Of a DNA stretch of 64,000 nucleotides, positions 1 to 11,298 are shown in pieces. The position numbers were made by a program, and so were the translations under genes. The stretch is from contig NC_063166.1 in NCBI RefSeq assembly GCF_023159225.1, positions 71,798,575 to 71,862,574 on the forward strand, written 5' to 3'. Positions within the stretch are counted from its first letter, which is position 1. Each line of letters begins with the position of its first letter. The notes under the pieces are model-generated. The model saw only the letters and a program-made list of their open reading frames with translations, was not told the origin of the DNA and searched no databases. Source of the DNA: Perognathus longimembris pacificus. Lineage: Eukaryota > Chordata > Mammalia > Rodentia > Heteromyidae.

Positions 1-187
1 TTGGCTTTTACCACTCAAGGCTGGCTCTCTACCACTCGAACCATGCTTGGAATTCCAGCTTTTGGCTGGTTCATTGCAGATACGAATCTTGTGGCTTTTT
101 TCTGCCCAGGTTGGCTTTGAACCATGATCGTCAGCTCTCCACCTTCTAAGTAACTAGGATTACACGTGTGAGCTACTGGTACCCAGC
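1..187 (-). mobile_element. Family-2 SINE (7SL/B1-like head, tRNA-like tail), cut by window start
   Basis: Read on the - strand, the head has the 7SL-like text (GGTGGCTCAC type, here mutated, then TGTAATCCTAG) and the tail has the gagtggtagag block. It is old and diverged. This family's fuller copies are about 240 bp. Confidence 0.8.
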
Positions 188-1014
188 TAAGACCTCCCCT
201 CTGGTGCATGTGTATTTATTTCCAACTCTGAAAGAAATCCCAGACCCAAAACTCTCTGGCCCCATGCCTTTCCAATTAGGAACACCTAATCCGGCTTGGC
301 CTTGCCCTTCAGCTTTCTAGAACCCTCTGAATGCCCATTCCTTTTCATGCTGGAACCTCAGGGCTCTAGGAAATGAGCAATCTCAGCTCACAGATCCACT
401 AGCTGCAAAACAGCTCAGCCCAGAGGTGTGACGTCCTGGGATGGCTCATTCCCACGTGTGGCTTGCTGAGAGAGACACGAGTGATGTGGCAGTCCCATGT
501 CATTTAGGGGGTGGCTCATGATGAGGTGTAATTTTGAACGGGGGCGGGGATGGGGGGTTTATCATCTCCTCTCTCCACTCTTCGCGCCTGGTTTACTTGC
601 TTCTTTCCTTACAAAGTCCCCTCCCCCTTCCCCAGGGCCTCCTCAGAGGCGCTGCAAACTGGCTGCCCCTGCCAGGCCCTACCCTTCCTGGACTGTTGTG
701 TGGCCACAAAGCTCTGGGCTTGGAGTTAAAGGACCAGTGTCCTTTGGGGTGGAAGTCCTACTTTGGACCCTGATGGTTCCCTGGGTCTAGTTTTTCAGTT
801 GGGTGAAATAGAGCCCTGGCTGCTTGCAAGAGGGTGTGGCGAGAATTTGAGCAGATCTTGCACGTGACAACTCTGAAAATCGACCCTGAGTCTTGTGGCA
901 GAGCAGTGGTATGTTTCACACTTTTTCTTCCCTTAACATGGTTTTTGAAAACAGTCTTTAATGTTTTTAAAAACTCAAATATATACAAATGCATTATTAC
1001 AAAAATCAACAAAG
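188..1014. other. Single-copy intronic sequence
   Basis: There is no recognisable gene, RNA or repeat. A short GC-rich patch lies near 530-720, but no splice-bounded exon is evident. Confidence 0.5.
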
Positions 1015-1017
1015 GTC

Positions 1018-1207
1018 CTTTTCTTCCTTCCTCCCTCCTTCCCTCTGAGTCTCCCTCCTTCCCTCCCTTTTTTCCTCCCTTCCTTCCTCCCTGCTGCCTC
1101 CTTCTCTTCCTCTCTGCCTCCCTCCTTGCCTTACTTCTTCCCTCTTCTCTTACTCCTCCTTCACTCTTTCCCTTCCTCTCTCTTCTCTTTCTCTCTTCTT
1201 TCTTTCT
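1018..1207 (+). repeat. Polypyrimidine (CTTC/CCTT-rich) tract
   Basis: About 190 bp is almost pure C/T on the + strand, with irregular TTCC, CCCT and TCTT units. It is low-complexity and explains the Pro/Leu/Ser-rich reading frames here. Confidence 0.85.
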
Positions 1208-1449
1208 ATGGTCACACTTGCTGGTTTGATGTTTTTACCATTCAAGCATTCTCTCATTTACTTTTATGTTTGTGAATTTGGAGAAATATAGAGCTATTTT
1301 TTTCTTCTTTGAGATTTTTATCTAAATGACAACATACTGGAAGCCTAGACATGTTAGTCTAGTTTTCTTTCTTTTCACACAACAGAATGTCTTCAAAATA
1401 TTTTCTTGTCAGTACACATACAATGCAATGTATCTGCATTGTTTTTTAT

Positions 1450-1668
1450 TTTGGTGCTGGTCCTGGGGCTTGAACTCAGGGCCTGAGTGCTGTCCCTGAG
1501 CTTTTTTCACTCAAGGCTAGTGCTCTACTACCAGAGCCACTGCTCTACTTCTGGCATTTTTGTTGGTTTCACAAACTTTCTTGCTCAGGGCTGGCTTTGA
1601 ACTGTGATCCTCAGATCTCAGCTTCCTGAGTAGCTGGGATTACAGGTGTGAGCCACCAGCGCCCAGCT
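1450..1668 (-). mobile_element. Family-2 SINE
   Basis: It is nearly full length. It ends at 1668 with gtgagccaccagcgcccagc, the complement of the element's 5' end. An A-tail complement lies near 1441-1450. Confidence 0.9.
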
Positions 1669-2499
1669 TTTAGTAGTTCTTTATTGATTTCTGTGCAGTA
1701 GGTTTTACTACCCATGAATGTTTTGTGCACCCGTGCAAATATTTGTGGGAAAATGGAGCTGCAGGAGTGAAGTGCTAGACTCACAGGCTGGCTCTGTTAG
1801 CTGTGGGGACAGTGACAGGAGGCTGGAGGACAGAACACAGCATTCTGCAGCATGCTGTGGAGATGGGATGCAATGTGCCCTTGGGGTCCCATGTGTGGAT
1901 TGGGGGTGGGTACTGCAACCGTCTTCCTGACAGCCCCTCAGAACCCACTGCTCTTAGCTGGCTGAGACCTGCTTTCTGCTTGATGGTGAAGCTGGTGTTG
2001 GGGTGGCTGCTAAGGTGTTAGCTCACAGTGGAGTGGGAGCCGGGGGCGGCTGCTCCCCCGTTCCCCTGAGCTCATAGCATCCTCTGAGTCAACCTTCCCC
2101 ACCTGCCTGGGGAGTGTGAGCTGTTTCCCAGAGAAAGGCAGCAGCGCTGGGGAACTCACCCAGCTTCCTTCTCTGGGCCTGAATTGCCTTTAGACTCATG
2201 GGCTTGACCTCAGACCTACCCAAACCCCATCTGCACAGCATGGACTGTCCATTCTCCAGGCAGCTCTAGCTAGCCCCTGCCGGCTCGGTCTCCTTTCCTA
2301 CCCCCTCACCCATGCTTATGCAGTTCCTTCCAGAACACGCCCCCAACTGCCACCTCTAGCTCTTCAGGGCTGGGTGTGGCATGGTGAGCCACCAATGAGA
2401 TGCTCTGGGAAAAACTCAGTGCATAGCTGATGTTCATTGGGAGATAGGATAGTGTCCACGTCAGGAGTCGGACTGTAGCTAGTCCAGTCTCCAAGATCC

Positions 2500-2600
2500 G
2501 ACCCTAGTGCCAGTGTTTGCTAGCTGTGCATTCCCAGGGAAGTTACTTGACTTCTCAGGACCTCTGTTTCCCTACTTGTGAATGAGTGTGACTATAGTAC
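2500..2600 (+). repeat. MIR-like old SINE fragment
   Basis: It carries the MIR core pattern: gctgtg, then gaagttacttgacttctc, then ctctgtttccctacttgtgaa. It is heavily diverged. Confidence 0.45.
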
Positions 2601-2990
2601 CCCTGCCCCATCAGGTGGCCAAGGGGTTCAGTGGAGTTGGTCACTATTCAGATGTCGTGATAAGAAGACCAGTGAGAGCAACAGCTATTTCTGTATTATC
2701 TGCATTCACATTATCTCTTGTTGGTATATGGTAATAAGATTATATAATAATGCAGTCTTCATGATTCTTTATCAGGTGCTTGCTTTGTGCCAGGGTGCCT
2801 GCTCTTGTGTATGTAATTTTCCTTAATCCCCACAGACATTCCTTGAAGTTAGATGGAGGATTTTATCCTATTTCTGAAAAAATGAGAACTTAGTGTTTAA
2901 TTTATATAATAAAATTTGCACCTTTTAAGTGTATAGTTCAGTGGTTTTTCAGGGTATTTACAGAGTTATATATCTTTTACCACACTCTAG

Positions 2991-3233
2991 TTTGTTTTTC
3001 TTTGTCAGTTGTGGGCTTGAACTCGGGGCCTGGGCGCTGCCCCACAAAAAGAGCTCATTTTTGTTCAAGGCTAGTGTTCTACCACTTTGAGCCACAGTGC
3101 CACTTCTGGATTTCTGGTGGTTAATTGGAAATAGGAATCTCATGGACTTTCCTGTCCATTCTGTCTTTGAATTGTGATTCTCAGATCACAGCCTCCTGAG
3201 TAGGATTACAGGCTTGCGCCACCAGCGCCTTGC
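2991..3233 (-). mobile_element. Family-2 SINE inside L1
   Basis: It is full length, from tttgtcagttgtgggcttga to ttgcgccaccagcgccttgc, and sits within the L1 3' fragment, so it postdates the L1. Confidence 0.88.
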
Positions 3234-3656
3234 TTACATTCCACTTTTAAAACTTGTTCATTACCCCCAAAGAAGCACCTTGTGTGTGTGTACTGATTCT
3301 CAAATCTTACCCTTGTCCTTGGGCAACCCCTAATCTACCTTCTGTCTCTGTAGTTACCTTTTATGGATTTCCCATTCTCAGATAATTGTGGTGCCCTGTT
3401 ACTGGCCTTTTTCATTTAGAGTATCATTTTTGAGGCTCATCCAGGCTGTGTTGTGAGTGCTTGCTTCCTTTTCATTGTCATATAGTGCTCCACTGAACAG
3501 ACATACCGCACTCATTTTATCTGTTCATCAGATGGTGAGCAGTTAGACTGTTGCCAAGAGGAACTCTGCTAAGAGCTCGTAGGTGTGGGTCTTTACATAG
3601 ACCTCTGCGCTTATCTTGTCCTGGAAATGGAGTCGCTGGTTGTATGGTGCATTTGT

Positions 3657-3868
3657 TTATTTGTTTTGTTCTTTGTTGCCAGTCCTGGGCCTTGGACTCA
3701 GGGCCTGAGCACTGTCCCTGGCTTCTTTTTGCTCAAGGCTAGCACTCTACCTCTTGAGCCACAGCGCCACTTCTGTCCATTTTCTATATACGTGGTGCTG
3801 AGGAATGGAACCCAAGGCTTCATGTATACGAGGCAAACACTTTACCACTAGGCCATATTCCCAGCCCC
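3657..3868 (-). mobile_element. Family-1 (IDL-Geo-like) SINE with 15-bp target duplication
   Basis: It is a full dimer. The right half (agtcctgggccttggactca) comes first and the ID-like left half ends at ggccatattcccagcccc. The 15-bp direct repeat gtatggtgcatttgt flanks it at 3642-3656 and 3869-3883, proving retrotransposition into the L1. Confidence 0.95.
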
Positions 3869-3939
3869 GTATGGTGCATTTGTATTTAATCCTTTAAGAA
3901 ACAGCTGATGCTTGCTTCTAAATTGAGGACAACATGTTA

Positions 3940-4050
3940 TGGGATTGGACCCCATATTATACAGACGAGAAATTGGAAGCTCAGAGAGTATAAACGACTT
4001 GCCAAGGCACATGTCTGTCACAATTTAAGTAATAGACCTGGGGCTCAAGT
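3940..4050 (-). repeat. MIR/L2-like old repeat fragment
   Basis: The order acagacgagaaattggaagc, ctcagagagt, gacttgccaaggcac matches the antisense MIR core pattern. Confidence 0.4.
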
Positions 4051-4534
4051 CCCTATGGCAGTCCTGTTTTGGGGTGTCTCAGAAAGCTGTGTAGACCCTG
4101 GTGTTTCTGCTGGCCTTGGGCCCTCATTTGGGGGTCTCGCAGATGGCCCCAGCAACTGCTTCTTCTCATGGCCCACCAATGAATGTTAATAGTTTCTTTA
4201 TGGAAACTTCAGTCACTAAAAAGGGTGAGGGAATCTTGGGTACTAAAGTTAGCTCTTACATCTTATTCTTCTTGTAAAGATTTTCACACTCTCTTTTCTA
4301 AAGCTGTGGAAACGTTTCATTCCCTGAAATGAAACCTACTATGTAAAACAGGGGGTAGGGGGATTTTGGCTGAGGTTGGCTGAAGTTCTGGGACCCCGTC
4401 CATGCTGGTTCAGGCCCCGCCACAGGCACCTGCAGGGCACTGCTCAGACTGCAGCCTTGTCTAGCTTTGATTTCCAGTGATTCTTGAAAAGAGAAGTTGC
4501 TTTTCTTCATGTTATAAAGATAGTTCATTCTTGC

Positions 4535-4765
4535 CAGGTGCCAGTGGCTCATGCCTATTATCCTAGCGACTCTCAGGAGGCTGAGGATCCCGGTTCAAAG
4601 CCAGCCTAGATCGAAAGGTCCATGAGATTCTTACCTCCAATTAACCACCACAAAGCTAGAAGTGGACCTGTGACACAAGTGACAGAGACCCAGCTGTGGG
4701 CAAAATAATCTCAGGGACCAGTACCCAGTCCCTGAGTTCAAGCCCCAGGACTGACACACCTACCC
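4535..4765 (+). mobile_element. Family-2 SINE
   Basis: It starts gccaggtgccagtggctcat and ends in gagttcaagccccaggactg. The middle of the tRNA-like tail is diverged. Confidence 0.88.
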
Positions 4766-4848
4766 ACAAAAATTCATCCTTGTAGAAAGATTTTTTAAAG
4801 TACAGAAGAAATAAAAGGAGAAATGTTGAGAAGGTAAAATCTAAACTG

Positions 4849-4992
4849 GCCATGATGATGCTTGCCTGTAATCTCAGCACTCAGGAGGCTGAGGCAAGAG
4901 GATCATGTACGGGCTTGGGGCCAGCCTGGGCTACTTTGTGAGTTGGAGGCCAGGCTGAGCTACATGGGAAACCTGTCTTCAGAACACTGAGA
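4849..4992 (+). mobile_element. B1-like (7SL-derived) SINE
   Basis: It has gatgcttgcctgtaatctca, gcactcaggaggctgaggca and ccagcctgggctactttgtg. This is B1 text without the tRNA-like tail. Confidence 0.8.
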
Positions 4993-4995
4993 GAG

Positions 4996-5260
4996 CCAGG
5001 TGCCGGTGGCTCATGCCTGTAATCCTAGCTACTCAGGAAGGTGAGATCTGACGACTAAGGTTCGAAGCCAGCCCAGGCAGGAAAGTCCATGAGACTCTTC
5101 ATCTCCAATTAACTTCCAGAAAACCAAATGTGGAGCTGTGGCTCAAGTGGTAGAGTGCTAGCCTTGAGCAAAAAGACCCCAGGGACAGTGCCAGGGTCTG
5201 AGTTCAAGACCCAGTATTGATACTCAAAAAGAAAAAACTCAAAAAGTGAAAAAAAAAAAG
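4996..5260 (+). mobile_element. Family-2 SINE with A-rich tail
   Basis: It is a complete head and tail, followed by A-rich sequence and a short (GA)n tract at about 5275-5300. Confidence 0.92.
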
Positions 5261-5827
5261 GAAGAACAAACATGGAGAGAGAGAGAGAGAAAGAAAGAGA
5301 AAATTAAAAATGAGGAATTAAGACTAACATTCGGTAAATTATCTGTTACACTAAAAGTACTGGTCCATTCCTGCATAGCGGCGGCTTAGCTGGGTGGTTC
5401 TGGCTCAGGCTCTCCGATGCTGAGCTTACCTCCAGGCTCAGCGGCGTTGACCTGGCTCTTGGCAGGAGGCCTCACTGTGGCCCACTTGAGCCTCTCTACA
5501 GGGCTGCTTGAGTGTTCTCTCAGCGTGGCGGGGCAGGTGCCGGTACAGAGAGAGATGGAAGGGGTACAGGAAGCCAGGATGACCTTGTGACCTTGAAAAT
5601 CGTACTGCGTTCTGCTCGGTAGCCGTGACTCACTTGGTGCAGCCCACACTCGAGGGGAGGGAGGACGCCCCATCTTCTGAAGGAGGAACTTGTGGACATG
5701 TTTCAAAGATACCACATGCTCGCAGAAGTATTTTTATAAAAAGTCATGATTTTTTTTCAAGACAAAAAGTGGTGAATTGTCTTCTTTTATACTTTTTAAG
5801 GTGTGTATATGTTACTTAAGGCGTGAA

Positions 5828-6036
5828 CTTGGCCTGGCACTCTTACTTGGCATTTTCCCCCTTGATCAAGATTGGTGCCCTGACACTTGAGCTGTACCTC
5901 TACTTCTGGCTGTCTGGTGTTAATTAGAGATTAGAGTCCCACAGTCTTTTCTGCCTGGGCTGGCTTCTAACTTTGATCCTCAGATCTCAGCCTCCTGAGT
6001 AGCTAGGATTACAGGATTACAGGTGTGAGCCAGCGT
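5828..6036 (-). mobile_element. Family-2 SINE, diverged
   Basis: The head is clear, at cagcctcctgagtagctagg. The repeated ggattacaggattacagg is a local 10-bp duplication. The tail is weak. Confidence 0.8.
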
Positions 6037-6419
6037 TGTGGCATGTCTGTTTTTTCTGCTAGTGTATTTCTTTTTCTTATTGACTTGAATAGTTGTGTGT
6101 TGATGTGTTTGAGAGAAGAGAATGAGTGGCAAGATAGGGAGAGAGGTTAATCCTTTGTTGTTGGTTTGGGCTCATGTATTTTCTGCCATATATAGTCATG
6201 TGTGTGCATTAACTTTTTGTTTGTAGTGTGATGTTTGGTTTGTTTTTTTCCATAGGGGGGCAGCACTGGGGATTTCATAGTGTCTTCCATATGCTAGGCA
6301 AGCATTCAACCACAGAGCATGTTTCTTATAGAGGTTTTGTGCTTCAGGGTTTCAAATCTATCTGTACTAGTTTCCCCCCTTCCCCCCTGTGATTTTTGTT
6401 CTATGCTTTTATCCCTTAA

Positions 6420-6837
6420 AGCAAGGGTCAGAAAGCTGTGACCCAAAGGCCAGATCTTCTGACTGGGTCTGAGCACTGTCCCTGGCTTCTTTGTGCTCAA
6501 GGCTAGCACTCTGCCACTTGAGCCACAGCGCCGCTTCTGGCCGTTTTCTGTATATGTGGTGCTGGGGAATCGAACCTAGGGCCTCGTGTATCCGAGGCAG
6601 GAACTCTTGCCACTAGGCTATATCCCCAGCCCCTGACTGTGTGTTTTTATAAATAAAGTTTTATTGGAACCCAACCCCATCCACTCATTGACATATCACC
6701 GATGGCTGCTTTTGCACCACAGTGACACAGATGAGTTTTTGTAACAGAAACCATGTAGCCTGCAACAATGACAGCACTTACTATCTTGCCCTTCCTAGAA
6801 AAAAAACAAACCTTACTGCAATGTTTCCCCATCTAAC
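6420..6837 (+). mobile_element. hAT-type (MER3/Charlie-like) DNA transposon remnant, split by a SINE
   Basis: Segments 6420-6465 and 6633-6837 join into one element, from aagggtcagaaagctg through ataaagttttattggaaccc to gatggctgcttttgcaccac and cagcacttactatcttgccc. This matches a widespread old mammalian hAT MITE as I recall it; the exact subfamily is uncertain. Confidence 0.65.
6466..6632 (-). mobile_element. Family-1 SINE, 3'-truncated, inside the hAT remnant
   Basis: It lacks the A-tail and the start of the right half. It ends ctatatccccagccc. The 7-bp repeat ctgactg lies at 6459-6465 and 6633-6639. Confidence 0.9.
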
Positions 6838-7084
6838 AATGTCTATTAACCTATATTTTTCTTCTGAGTACTTGGGGCCTCATTTAAAGAAGTAAATGTG
6901 TAACCCCTCTGAAATACATTTCGGTTTAACGTGGTGAACGACGAACTGTCTTTGTTTTGTTTCCAGAGCTGGCTTTCCCATACGTTTGTGTTGCCACCCT
7001 CATCCCAACGTGCCCAGCTGTCTGTTACACTCTTTAATCCTGCAGCTTTCTGTTGTGTCTTGATATATAGTACAACGAGACCTT

Positions 7085-7338
7085 GCTCAAGGTCTTCTCT
7101 TTTTCTTTTGCTACCTCTATCAGGGCTTGAACACAGGGCCTCACGCTCTCCCTCGGCTTTTTCTCTCCTGGCTAGCACTCTACCACTTGAGCCATACCTC
7201 CAGTGTAGCCTTCTTGCTGGTTCATTGAAGATAAGAATCTTGCATACTTTTCTTTCTGGGCTGGCTTTGAACGCTGGTCCTCACATCTCAGTCTCCTGAG
7301 TAGGTAGGATTATGGCTTTGAGCCATCAGCACTTGACA
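7085..7338 (-). mobile_element. Family-2 SINE
   Basis: The full-length pattern runs from tcagggcttgaacacagggc to tgagccatcagcacttgac. It is moderately diverged. Confidence 0.85.
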
Positions 7339-7742
7339 AATTTTTCTTTAAAAAAAAACAAACCAACAAACCAACATGTGATCTGGCTTAACCTAGAGTG
7401 AGTACAATTGTCACTTTTCTCATTGTGGTTCAAGTTGTCTATCTATAACGATCATTGATTTGTACTGAACTTGTAAGAAAATAAACTCCCCCGATTGGTT
7501 TCTTAATAACGAAGCATCTTTCCCATCTGATTTTCTAGGAAATTGTTCAAAGGGGAGCTAGCTGCACTTCCATCTGCTACACGCACACACACGGAAGCAG
7601 ACTTACTCCGAGGGAGAAACAGAGCCTTGCCAGGCCCCAGAGCTCTTCTGGACACACACTTGACTTTTGACCCTTGAAGTCAAGTGTCTGAATTTATCTT
7701 GCTCAGTTACCAGCTCATTATCCACCTGCTCAGATAATTTTG

Positions 7743-7960
7743 GATTTTTTTTATTAAAATTTTTTTTATTGTAAAGGCAATGTACAGAGGGTTACAGTTA
7801 CATAGATAAGGTCATGGGTAATTTCTTTTTGAACAGTGTTACATCCCCTCCCTTGTTTTCACCTGGTTCCCCCTCCCCCTCCTCCCAAATTGTAAAGTTA
7901 ATTTCCAACATAGTATCTGGTGTGAATTTTTGATTCTTGAATGATGAATTAGGACTTTCT
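7743..7960 (-). mobile_element. LINE-like 3'-end fragment (recurrent family)
   Basis: A T-rich left edge (the A-tail on the - strand) is followed by tgtacagagggttacagtta and a pyrimidine-rich cctcccttgttttcacct block. Related pieces occur at 49177-49450, 50150-50330 and 51495-51645. Confidence 0.6.
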
Positions 7961-9040
7961 TTTTTTTTAATGTCACCAGTGATGGAAACTCAAGCTAACT
8001 GACGCAGGGTTTTGTGTATCGGAAAAGTTCAAGGAGCTCATAGCTTCAGGAACATGTGGAAACAGCAGGTTACCCCCCTCCCCCCAAAATGTCTTAAGTT
8101 AGAGGACCATCAGCAATCTACCCTAACGTTAACCGTTTTCCTTCCCAGCATTGTCCCAGGTTCGGCAGTGCCCAGAATTGAATTTCTACCACTTGACTCT
8201 GGTTCTACCACTCTGGTTCTTTTTGCTTTAAGTTAGTTTTGTATATCTCCTGTCTGTTCTCCCCTCCCCCCATGGCTGTCCGGGACTGTGACCCTCCTAT
8301 CCTCACTTCCCATTAGCTGGGATGAGAGGGCCGGTAGTCTGTCCTCAAGCCAGGCCCTCAGTTTCACTAGTGAGGTGAGCCAGGCCACATGGGAGCAGGG
8401 TCTAGCAGAGCCACTTTGCTCAGGGCATAGCAGTCACCGACTGTGTCATAGAGAAAGGGGTCGTAAAGATGGCCTTGCCAAGAACAGATCCCAGAGAAAG
8501 GAGGCGAGGAGACCGTTTATGAGCATCGCTATTTAGTCCTTTCCAGAGGAGAGGACACGGTGACCAATCACTTTGAATGTTCGCATCCTGTTGCTAAGCA
8601 TAGCCTAATTATGGAGAAAGGAGAGTTGGACCATCTTGGCATAAATCCCTCAGACACGATGACAATGCACCTCCTCGCAACCTGATTGCAGTTGCCACCC
8701 CCAGCCAGGTCTGCTGCCTAGAGGCATGGAATGAGTTAACCCTGCTGAAGTGAATCTCCTGCCATGGAAGGCGACTCTCATTTCCTGTCATCCCGGGGCT
8801 GTGGTTTTGTGTGGTAGCCTCATGATATTAGATAGTGTGGAACTCCTCTTGGGAGCAGAAACTACTTTGTGGAGCTTGGTCATCCATGAAGCGAATGCTG
8901 ACCTGGAGGTCTTGCGGGGGAAAATCAGCTAATTGAAACTTCCTTGGCGCTGGCCCCAGATTCCAACTTGCATGCCACTCACCCAGCATAAGGACACATA
9001 GGAGAGAGCTTTGCCAAAGGCTCTTTGGAGTTAAAGAGCC
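7960..9040. other. Single-copy intronic sequence
   Basis: I recognise no exon, RNA or clear repeat here. Confidence 0.45.
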
Positions 9041-9430
9041 CTGTTAGGCAGCATGCTGCTACTGTGACTAAATACCAGCGACAATGAACTTAAAAGGAGG
9101 TAGGGTTGATTTGGGCTCCTGACCTTGGAGGTTTCAGTCTGTGGTGACTCGGCCTGGGGGCCTACTGGTGGCACCGTAGCACATCATGGAGAAGAGGCCT
9201 GCCCACCTCATATCATCAAGCTGGGAAATAAGGTGGGGCTGAGAGTGATGTCCCTGGACTGTGACTTTCCTATGCTCCAGTGTCCCCTTTAAAGTCACAC
9301 CGCCCCTCCCTCCAATGACCTGATTTCCTCCCATTAGATCCTCCCATCTCCCCAAAACACCACGGGCTGATGACTAAACCTTCAACACATGGGCCTTTGA
9401 GAGCATTCCGGATCCAAACCACAGTAGCTC
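9040..9430. repeat. Ancient interspersed repeat, family not assigned
   Basis: Features include gtgactaaataccagcgaca at the left, gaggtttcagtctgtgg, and a right end of ccttcaacacatgggccttt then gatccaaaccacag. It resembles an old mammalian repeat seen in many rodents; I cannot name the family with certainty. Confidence 0.45.
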
Positions 9431-9551
9431 CACTCTCTGAGATTTCCTGGCCTACAGAAGTCACTGGGAGCGATTAAAAAAACGTTTCTGACACACTTAT
9501 TCCCGCTGGTTGTTTAAGGACCCCTGTTTCCTCCTGATAAGAGTGGGAAGA

Positions 9552-9766
9552 GGGGCTGGGGATATAGCCTAGTGGCAAGAGTGCCTGCCTCGGATACACG
9601 AGGCCCTAGGTTCGATTCCCCAGCACCACATATACAGAAAACGGCCAGAAGCGGCGCTGTGGCTCAAGTGGCAGAGTGCTAGCCTTGAGCGGGAAGAAGC
9701 CAGGGACAGTGCTCAGGCCCTGAGTCCAAGGCCCAGGACTGGCCAAAAAAAAAAAAAAAAAAAAAA
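9552..9766 (+). mobile_element. Full-length family-1 SINE with 22-bp A-tail
   Basis: It starts ggggctggggatatagccta with an ID-like A box and a B box (ggttcgattcc). The second half is gccagaagcggcgctgtggc, ending ccaggactggcc and a pure A run. The direct repeat gagtgggaaga flanks it at 9541-9551 and 9767-9777. The perfect tail suggests this is among the youngest copies here. Confidence 0.96.
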
Positions 9767-10756
9767 GAGTGGGAAGAATGGCCTGTATGTCTGTCAAAGA
9801 AACTCAGGGGCTCCTGAAGCCCATGAACTCTCCAACTCTTCTCTCCACAATCACCATCACCAAATCACCCACCAACCACGTGGAGGAAAGTTAGGGTTTG
9901 AGAAGCTGAAGAATATTCTAGAATTTTTCTCACCTATGCTGTGTTTGGGCCCACAACAGAGCTAGTACCACTGCTCCCCTCCCTTTTACCTCTGCATCCA
10001 GAGCAGAGCTGAGGAGTGCGGGCAGAGGTGAAGAGTGCAAGCAGACATGTATGAAAGCTGCCCAGTAGGAGGGCAAGGACACTTGTCATTAACAAAAGAA
10101 AAGCTAAGCTACGCTCCAATCTGAGGGAGGCAAGGCTTTCAGTCCTCCCAGAGAAACACTCGCTCGCACTCGCTCACCAGTCTTTGTGTGTAGGGCCTCT
10201 GAATTCCCTGGATACCACAAAGGCAGGAATGGCAAATCTCAGTGTGAGTCACCAGGAAGCGCTGCACTTCTTCATCTGTCAGCTCTCGTTGCATAACGAC
10301 TCCCCTGACACAGTGCTCAGAACAACCTACTATTTCCCAATTCTTCTTTGGCTGGACCAGGCAGTTCTTCTGCAGGTCTTGTGTTATGGAGCAGCTTGAG
10401 TGTTGAAGGCTTAGTTGCCCCAGTGGGGCAGCATTCAGTAGCTGAGCTCTTGGGAAATGATTGTATCCTCAGGGCTCAGCCTAACCAATAGGTTCATCTA
10501 CAGATGAATTTATAATGCAGTGGGTCATTGCAAGGGGTCAGAAATTGTAAGAGATGGGGCCAGGTTGGAAGAAGTTCAATCACTCTGGGTAAGCCCTTCG
10601 AGGTGTTCCTTGCCCTCGCTCCTTCCTTACCTTCCTCTTTCTCGGCTTCCTGGCCACTGTGAAGTGAGCAGCTTTGCTCTACTCTGCCCTTTTGCGGTTA
10701 TGCAGCTGACGATGGATGAAAACCTTTAAAACTGTGAAGCAAAATAGATCTTTCCA

Positions 10757-10962
10757 GGTTGAGTGCTGGTGGCTCACACCTGTCACCTGAGCTACTCAGG
10801 AGGCTGAGATCTGAGGATCAAAGTTCAAAACCAGTCAGGCAGGAAAGGGTGTGAAATGCTTTATCTCCAGTTAACCAGCAAAAGCCAGAAGTGGAGATGT
10901 GGCTCAAGTGGTAGAGTGCTAGTCCTGAGCAAAAAAGCTAAGGGACAATACCCAGGCCTTTC
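10757..10962 (+). mobile_element. Family-2 SINE
   Basis: The head begins gagtgctggtggctcacacc and the tail includes gtggctcaagtggtagagtg. It is followed by a C/T-rich stretch at 10962-11000 rather than an A-tail. Confidence 0.88.
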
Positions 10963-11070
10963 CTTTTTCTTTTCCTTTTCCCTTCCCTTCCCTTCCTTTG
11001 GCTCTTTTCCTTAGGTACTTCAGGTACTTTTTTTCATAGTTTCTGACTAACAAGCTGACTAATACTTCTT

Positions 11071-11270
11071 TTTTTTTTTGGCCAGTCCTGGGCCTTGAAC
11101 TCAGGTCCTGAGCACTGTCCCTGGCTTCCTTTTGCTCAAGGCTAGCACTCTGCCACTTGAGCCACAGCACCACTTCTGGCCGTTTTCTGTATATGTGGTG
11201 CTGGGGAATTGAACCCAGGGCCTCATGTATACGAGGCAAGCTCTCTTGCCACTAGGCCATATCCCCAGCC
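11071..11270 (-). mobile_element. Full-length family-1 SINE with 16-bp target duplication
   Basis: The direct repeat ctgactaatacttctt lies at 11055-11070 and 11271-11286. A T-run (A-tail complement) is at the left, and the element ends catatccccagcc. Confidence 0.95.
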
Positions 11271-11298
11271 CTGACTAATACTTCTTGCCTGAGTTCAC

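Larger units (their letters stand above)
2890..3900 (-). mobile_element. Old L1 3'-end fragment, split by two SINEs
   Basis: Segments 2890-2990, 3234-3656 and 3869-3900 read as one continuous antisense L1M-type 3' end. Landmarks include gtgtatagttcagtggtttt, aatctaccttctgtctctgt, atggatttcccattctc and a late ggaaatggagtcgctgg block. A family-2 SINE (2991-3233) and a family-1 SINE (3657-3868) interrupt it. Confidence 0.75.

Noticed and set aside
530..720. GC-rich patch as a possible CpG island or alternative promoter
   Set aside because: It is too short, with few CG dinucleotides and no clear core promoter motif.
9552..9766. tRNA gene candidates from A and B box motifs
   Set aside because: The boxes belong to tRNA-derived SINE halves with A-tails and target duplications; no cloverleaf with a proper acceptor stem is present.
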